From: Xanthomarina gelatinilytica
GTDB lineage: Bacteria > Bacteroidota > Bacteroidia > Flavobacteriales > Flavobacteriaceae
Direction: 5' to 3'
NCBI RefSeq assembly: GCF_000348685.1
Contig: NZ_ANLA01000004.1
Coordinates: 620,001 to 684,000 of the forward strand
Length of the DNA stretch: 64,000 nt
In this document: piece after piece, positions 60,363 to 64,000 of the stretch
Layout of the letters: every line of letters starts with the position of its first letter
Numbering within the stretch: the first letter of the stretch is position 1
Translations under genes and position numbers: made by a program
The notes under the pieces: generated by a model
The model's input: the letters and a program-made list of their open reading frames with translations, nothing else
Databases searched by the model: none
What the model was told of the DNA's origin: nothing

Positions 60363-62666
60363 ATGAGCAAACAAAGTAAACGCAGGGAAGCCTTAGTATA
60401 TCACGCCAAACCAACCCCTGGAAAGATTCAGGTGGTACCAACAAAAAAATATGCTTCGCAAAGGGATTTGTCTTTGGCTTACTCTCCAGGAGTTGCCGAG
60501 CCATGTCTGGAAATAGCAAAAGACGTAAACAATGTTTATAAATATACTGCCAAAGGAAATTTGGTTGCAGTAATCTCTAACGGAACAGCCGTTTTAGGTT
60601 TGGGGAACATAGGCCCTGAAGCTTCAAAACCCGTTATGGAAGGAAAAGGTTTGCTTTTTAAAATTTTTGCAGATATTGACGTGTTCGATATAGAAGTTAA
60701 TACCGAAAACATTGAAGAATTCATTCAAACTGTAAAAAAGATTTCTCCCACTTTTGGAGGCATCAATTTGGAAGACATAAAAGCTCCTGAAGCATTTGAA
60801 ATTGAAAGACGTTTAAAAGAAGAACTGGACATTCCTGTTATGCACGACGATCAGCATGGAACAGCCATCATTTCAGCAGCCGCTTTGTTGAATGCCTTGG
60901 AACTGGCAAATAAGAAAATAGATCAGGTGCAAATTGTAATAAGTGGCGCAGGAGCTGCTGCTATTTCCTGTACCAGATTGTATCAAGCTTTTGGTGCCAA
61001 ACGCGAACACATTGTCATGCTGGACAGTAAAGGGGTTATTAAACAAAATAGAGACAATTTAACTTCTGAAAAAGCCGAATTCGCTACAAATAGAAACATA
61101 GACACCTTAGAGGAAGCCATGAAACATGCCGATGTGTTTATCGGTCTTTCTCAAGCAAATATCGTAACTCCAGAAATGCTGCTGTCTATGGCTAAAAACC
61201 CAATTGTGTTTGCCATGGCAAACCCAGATCCGGAAATCGATTACCAATTGGCTATAGACACAAGAGAAGATATTATTATGGCTACAGGTCGATCAGACAA
61301 CCCTAACCAAGTAAATAATGTTCTTGGATTCCCATTTATTTTTAGAGGCGCTTTAGACGTTAGAGCTACAAAAATCAATGAAGCCATGAAAATGGCAGCA
61401 GTAAAAGCGCTTGCTAAATTGGCCAAAGAACCTGTTCCGGAACAAGTGAATATAGCTTATGGAGAAACCAGGTTAACCTTTGGAAGGGACTACATTATCC
61501 CAAAACCTTTTGATCCTAGACTGATTGCCGAAGTACCTCCAGCAGTAGCAAAGGCCGCCATGGAAAGTGGTGTTGCCAAAGAACCCATAGAAAATTGGAC
61601 CAAATATAAAGATGAACTTTTAGAGCGTTTGGGCTCCGACAATAAAATTGTAAGGCTTTTGCTCAATAGAGCCAAAATTAACCCAAAACGTGTGGTTTTT
61701 GCAGAGGCAGACCATTTGGACGTGTTAAAAGCCGCTCAAATTGTGCATGACGAAGGAATAGCCATTCCTATATTACTTGGACGAAGGGATGCAATTGAAA
61801 AGCTTAAAGAAGAAATAGAATTTGATGCCGATGTTGAAATTATAGATCCAAAATCCGATGAAGAGGAGGTACGCAAGAATACCTATGCCAAGGTGTATTG
61901 GAATCAACGTAACAGAAGAGGTGTAACGTTGTATTCTGCTCAAAAAATTATGAGGGAACGCAATTATTTTGCTGCCATGATGGTCAATGAAGGAGATGCA
62001 GACGCCATGATTTCAGGATTTTCCAGATCTTACCCATCAGTTGTTAAGCCGGTTTTAGAACTTATTGGTTTAGCACCAGACTCTACAAGGGTTGCTACCA
62101 CAAATGTTATGATGACCAAAAGAGGCCCTATGTTTTTAAGTGATACAGCTATAAACATCAACCCTTCTGCCGAAGATTTAACCAAAATTGCGCAGATGAC
62201 AGCTGGAGTGGTAAAAATGTTTGGAATGGAGCCTGTTATGGCCATGATTTCGTACTCTAACTTTGGATCTTCTAAAAATCAAACAGCCATAAAAGTTCGT
62301 GAAGCCGTAAATTATTTACATAAAAGACACCCTAATTTATTGGTAGATGGAGAACTTCAAGCAGACTTTGCCTTGAACAGGGAAATGCTACAAGACACCT
62401 TTCCGTTCTCTAAATTGGCCGGAAAGAAAGTAAATACTTTGATTTTCCCTAATCTGGAATCGGCCAATATTACCTATAAGTTAATGAAAGAACTCAACAA
62501 TTCAGATTCAATAGGACCTATCATGATGGGCTTAAGAAAACCTGTGCACATCCTACAATTGGATGCAAGTGTGGATGAGATTGTTAACATGACAGCTATT
62601 GCAGTTATAGATGCACAACAAAAAGAAAAAAAGGAACTTGAAAATAAAGCAGCAATAGAAAAATAA
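60363..62666 (+). CDS. maeB: NADP-dependent malic enzyme (MaeB type, fused to a phosphotransacetylase-like domain)
   Basis: 767 residues. The N-terminal malic-enzyme domain (1-430) has [32 protein letters not shown], the metal-binding [17 protein letters not shown] and [10 protein letters not shown], and the nucleotide fold [17 protein letters not shown]. The C-terminal half (about 440-767) is phosphotransacetylase-like ([40 protein letters not shown]) and probably regulatory, as in other MaeB proteins. It decarboxylates malate to pyruvate with formation of NADPH. It is located between queG and ruvA and transcribed in the same direction. Confidence 0.96.
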   Translation: MSKQSKRREALVYHAKPTPGKIQVVPTKKYASQRDLSLAYSPGVAEPCLEIAKDVNNVYKYTAKGNLVAVISNGTAVLGLGNIGPEASKPVMEGKGLLFKIFADIDVFDIEVNTENIEEFIQTVKKISPTFGGINLEDIKAPEAFEIERRLKEELDIPVMHDDQHGTAIISAAALLNALELANKKIDQVQIVISGAGAAAISCTRLYQAFGAKREHIVMLDSKGVIKQNRDNLTSEKAEFATNRNIDTLEEAMKHADVFIGLSQANIVTPEMLLSMAKNPIVFAMANPDPEIDYQLAIDTREDIIMATGRSDNPNQVNNVLGFPFIFRGALDVRATKINEAMKMAAVKALAKLAKEPVPEQVNIAYGETRLTFGRDYIIPKPFDPRLIAEVPPAVAKAAMESGVAKEPIENWTKYKDELLERLGSDNKIVRLLLNRAKINPKRVVFAEADHLDVLKAAQIVHDEGIAIPILLGRRDAIEKLKEEIEFDADVEIIDPKSDEEEVRKNTYAKVYWNQRNRRGVTLYSAQKIMRERNYFAAMMVNEGDADAMISGFSRSYPSVVKPVLELIGLAPDSTRVATTNVMMTKRGPMFLSDTAININPSAEDLTKIAQMTAGVVKMFGMEPVMAMISYSNFGSSKNQTAIKVREAVNYLHKRHPNLLVDGELQADFALNREMLQDTFPFSKLAGKKVNTLIFPNLESANITYKLMKELNNSDSIGPIMMGLRKPVHILQLDASVDEIVNMTAIAVIDAQQKEKKELENKAAIEK

Positions 62667-62723
62667 ACGGCTTAATAATGTGAATAATTTTATTACATTT
62701 GAGAGTTTATTAAAGTTTTGTTA

Positions 62724-63305
62724 ATGATTACACATATTCAAGGGAAACTTATTGAGAAAAATCCAACCGATGTTGTTATAGATTGTAATGGTGTAGGCTA
62801 TATGTTAAACATTTCTTTACATACGTTTTCACAAATTCCAGATCAAGAACATTTAAAATTATATACACACCTTCAAGTAAAAGAAGATTCGCATACCTTG
62901 TTTGGATTTTCATCATTGGCCGAAAGAGAGATTTTCAGGTTGTTAATTTCCGTGAGTGGTGTTGGAGCCAGTACAGCAAGAACCATGCTGTCTTCCTTAA
63001 CACCAAAACAGGTAAGGGAAGGAATTGCTGTTGGAGATGTAGCCTTAATTCAATCCATAAAAGGTATTGGTGCCAAAACAGCTCAACGAGTAATTTTGGA
63101 TTTAAAAGATAAAATTTTGAAAGTCTACGATATTGACGAACTTTCAACTCCAAAAAACAATACTAATAAAGATGAAGCGTTATCTGCTTTAGATGTTCTT
63201 GGATTTAACAAAAAACAATCCGAGCGTGTGGTAGATAAAATTATATCCAATCAACCAGATGCAACTGTCGAAGTAATTATAAAACAGGCTTTAAAAAATT
63301 TATAA
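62724..63305 (+). CDS. ruvA: Holliday junction DNA helicase subunit RuvA
   Basis: 193 residues from the ATG at 62724 (MITHIQGKLIEKNPTDVVIDC). The two upstream codons (TTG, TTA) are less likely starts. It has an OB-fold domain I, then two helix-hairpin-helix motifs (LLISVSGVGASTARTMLSSL and ALIQSIKGIGAKTAQRVILDLKDK), an acidic linker, and the C-terminal RuvB-binding domain III (DEALSALDVLGFNKKQSERVVDKII). It holds Holliday junctions for RuvB. It precedes sprA by five bases. Confidence 0.97.
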   Translation: MITHIQGKLIEKNPTDVVIDCNGVGYMLNISLHTFSQIPDQEHLKLYTHLQVKEDSHTLFGFSSLAEREIFRLLISVSGVGASTARTMLSSLTPKQVREGIAVGDVALIQSIKGIGAKTAQRVILDLKDKILKVYDIDELSTPKNNTNKDEALSALDVLGFNKKQSERVVDKIISNQPDATVEVIIKQALKNL

Positions 63306-63310
63306 AAGAT

Positions 63311-64000
63311 TTGAGTACTACCAACCATAATTATTTAAAAGCAAACAAACAAAATGTCCTATTAAGCATGTTCTTGCTTTTTAGTATATATTCTTTCTCA
63401 CAAATAACACCAACACCACAAGATTCAACAAGTACAGGTTTTTCATTAGGAAACATAAACATGCCCAATCCTTCCAGTATTGAATCCAAATATACCTACG
63501 ATCCATTAACAGACAGATATATTTACACCGAAACGGTTGGAAGCTTCAATATAAATTACCCCATAATTTTAACACCTGAAGAGTTTAGGGAACTTGTATT
63601 ACAGGAAAATTTAAAACAATATTACAAGCAGAAAATTGATGCTTATGACGGAAAGAAAGAAGGTTCCGAAGAAGAACAAAAAAACCTGCTTCCAGAATTT
63701 TATGTAAGATCTGGATTGTTTGAAACCATCTTTGGAGGCAATACCATTAATGTGGTGCCACAAGGTTCTGTGGAAATGGATTTGGGTGTTTTGTTTACAA
63801 AGCAAGACAATCCAACATTTTCACCCCAAAACAGAAGTAATTTTACATTCGATTTTGACCAAAGAATTAGTTTGAGCTTGTTGGGAAAAGTTGGAACCAG
63901 ATTACAAGTTACAGCAAACTATGATACCGAATCGACCTTCGATTTCCAAAACTTAATAAAACTGGAATACACACCTACAGAAGATGATATCATCCAAAAA
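63311..64000 (+). CDS. sprA: Cell surface protein SprA, N-terminal part (3' end outside window)
   Basis: About 230 residues are visible, and the frame is open to the window end. The TTG at 63311, five bases after the ruvA stop, gives a basic N-terminus plus a hydrophobic core (NVLLSMFLLFSIYSFSQ) that fits a signal peptide. The ATG at 63368 would give a very short signal, so TTG is preferred with some doubt. The SprA segments VEMDLGVLFTKQDNP and FDFDQRISLSLLGKVGTRLQ followed by ANYDTESTFDFQNLIKLEY are distinctive. SprA is the very large translocon barrel of the type IX secretion system and is needed for gliding. Confidence 0.9.
   Translation, partial: MSTTNHNYLKANKQNVLLSMFLLFSIYSFSQITPTPQDSTSTGFSLGNINMPNPSSIESKYTYDPLTDRYIYTETVGSFNINYPIILTPEEFRELVLQENLKQYYKQKIDAYDGKKEGSEEEQKNLLPEFYVRSGLFETIFGGNTINVVPQGSVEMDLGVLFTKQDNPTFSPQNRSNFTFDFDQRISLSLLGKVGTRLQVTANYDTESTFDFQNLIKLEYTPTEDDIIQK

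Overview
The window is a chromosomal segment of a member of the Bacteroidota, almost certainly family Flavobacteriaceae. The reasons are an AT-rich sequence, many Bacteroidota-type promoter -7 boxes (TAnnTTTG), an alternative complex III plus aa3 oxidase operon, the start of the gliding/type IX secretion gene sprA, a DUF2723/GT117 protein, MG2 plus TonB-plug proteins and double-glycine leader peptides. No rRNA, CRISPR array, intact insertion sequence or prophage was seen. About 53 protein genes and two tRNA genes are supported.

Layout. 0-5.4 kb (minus strand): secreted and surface proteins, namely a TPR protein cut by the window edge, a PKD/outer-membrane protein, two lipoproteins and a small secreted repeat protein. 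5.5-6.8 kb: an ECF-type sigma factor and a membrane-anchored TPR partner. The three genes nearest the sigma gene share a GGGTAACAA-type upstream motif and may be its regulon. 7.0-14.5 kb: TatD-like nuclease, asparaginase, tRNA-Ser, an ExbB/ExbD energy-transduction operon with an extra membrane protein, an outer-membrane barrel protein, a PAP2-like protein and rpoN.

14.6-19.4 kb: an AT-richer accessory island between rpoN and asnS. It holds a carboxypeptidase-regulatory-domain protein, a 46-residue double-glycine leader peptide gene too short for routine calling, an MG2/TonB-plug protein and a C39-peptidase ABC exporter cut off after its first transmembrane helices. It looks like a partly decayed secreted-peptide system and is the most unusual locus here.

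19.4-32.2 kb: housekeeping genes, mostly minus strand: asnS, an RND/MMPL exporter, the rplM-rpsI-rpsB-tsf-pyrH-frr translation cluster, a DJ-1/PfpI protein and polA. 32.5-41.2 kb: aldehyde dehydrogenase, metallophosphoesterase, a thioredoxin-fold protein lacking the redox cysteines, a polysaccharide deacetylase with two palindromic repeats inside its reading frame, a GT117-like membrane protein, tRNA-Gln with a duplicated 3' end, and a universal stress protein. 41.3-45.9 kb: rimP-nusA-infB with a terminator-like leader hairpin. 46.1-58.2 kb: a SPOR protein and the actABCDEF-ctaCD respiratory operon, which carries electrons from menaquinol through c-type hemes to oxygen. 58.3-64 kb: ruvB, queG, maeB, ruvA and the 5' end of sprA.

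All family names come from reading translated sequence and remembered family motifs. No database search was run.
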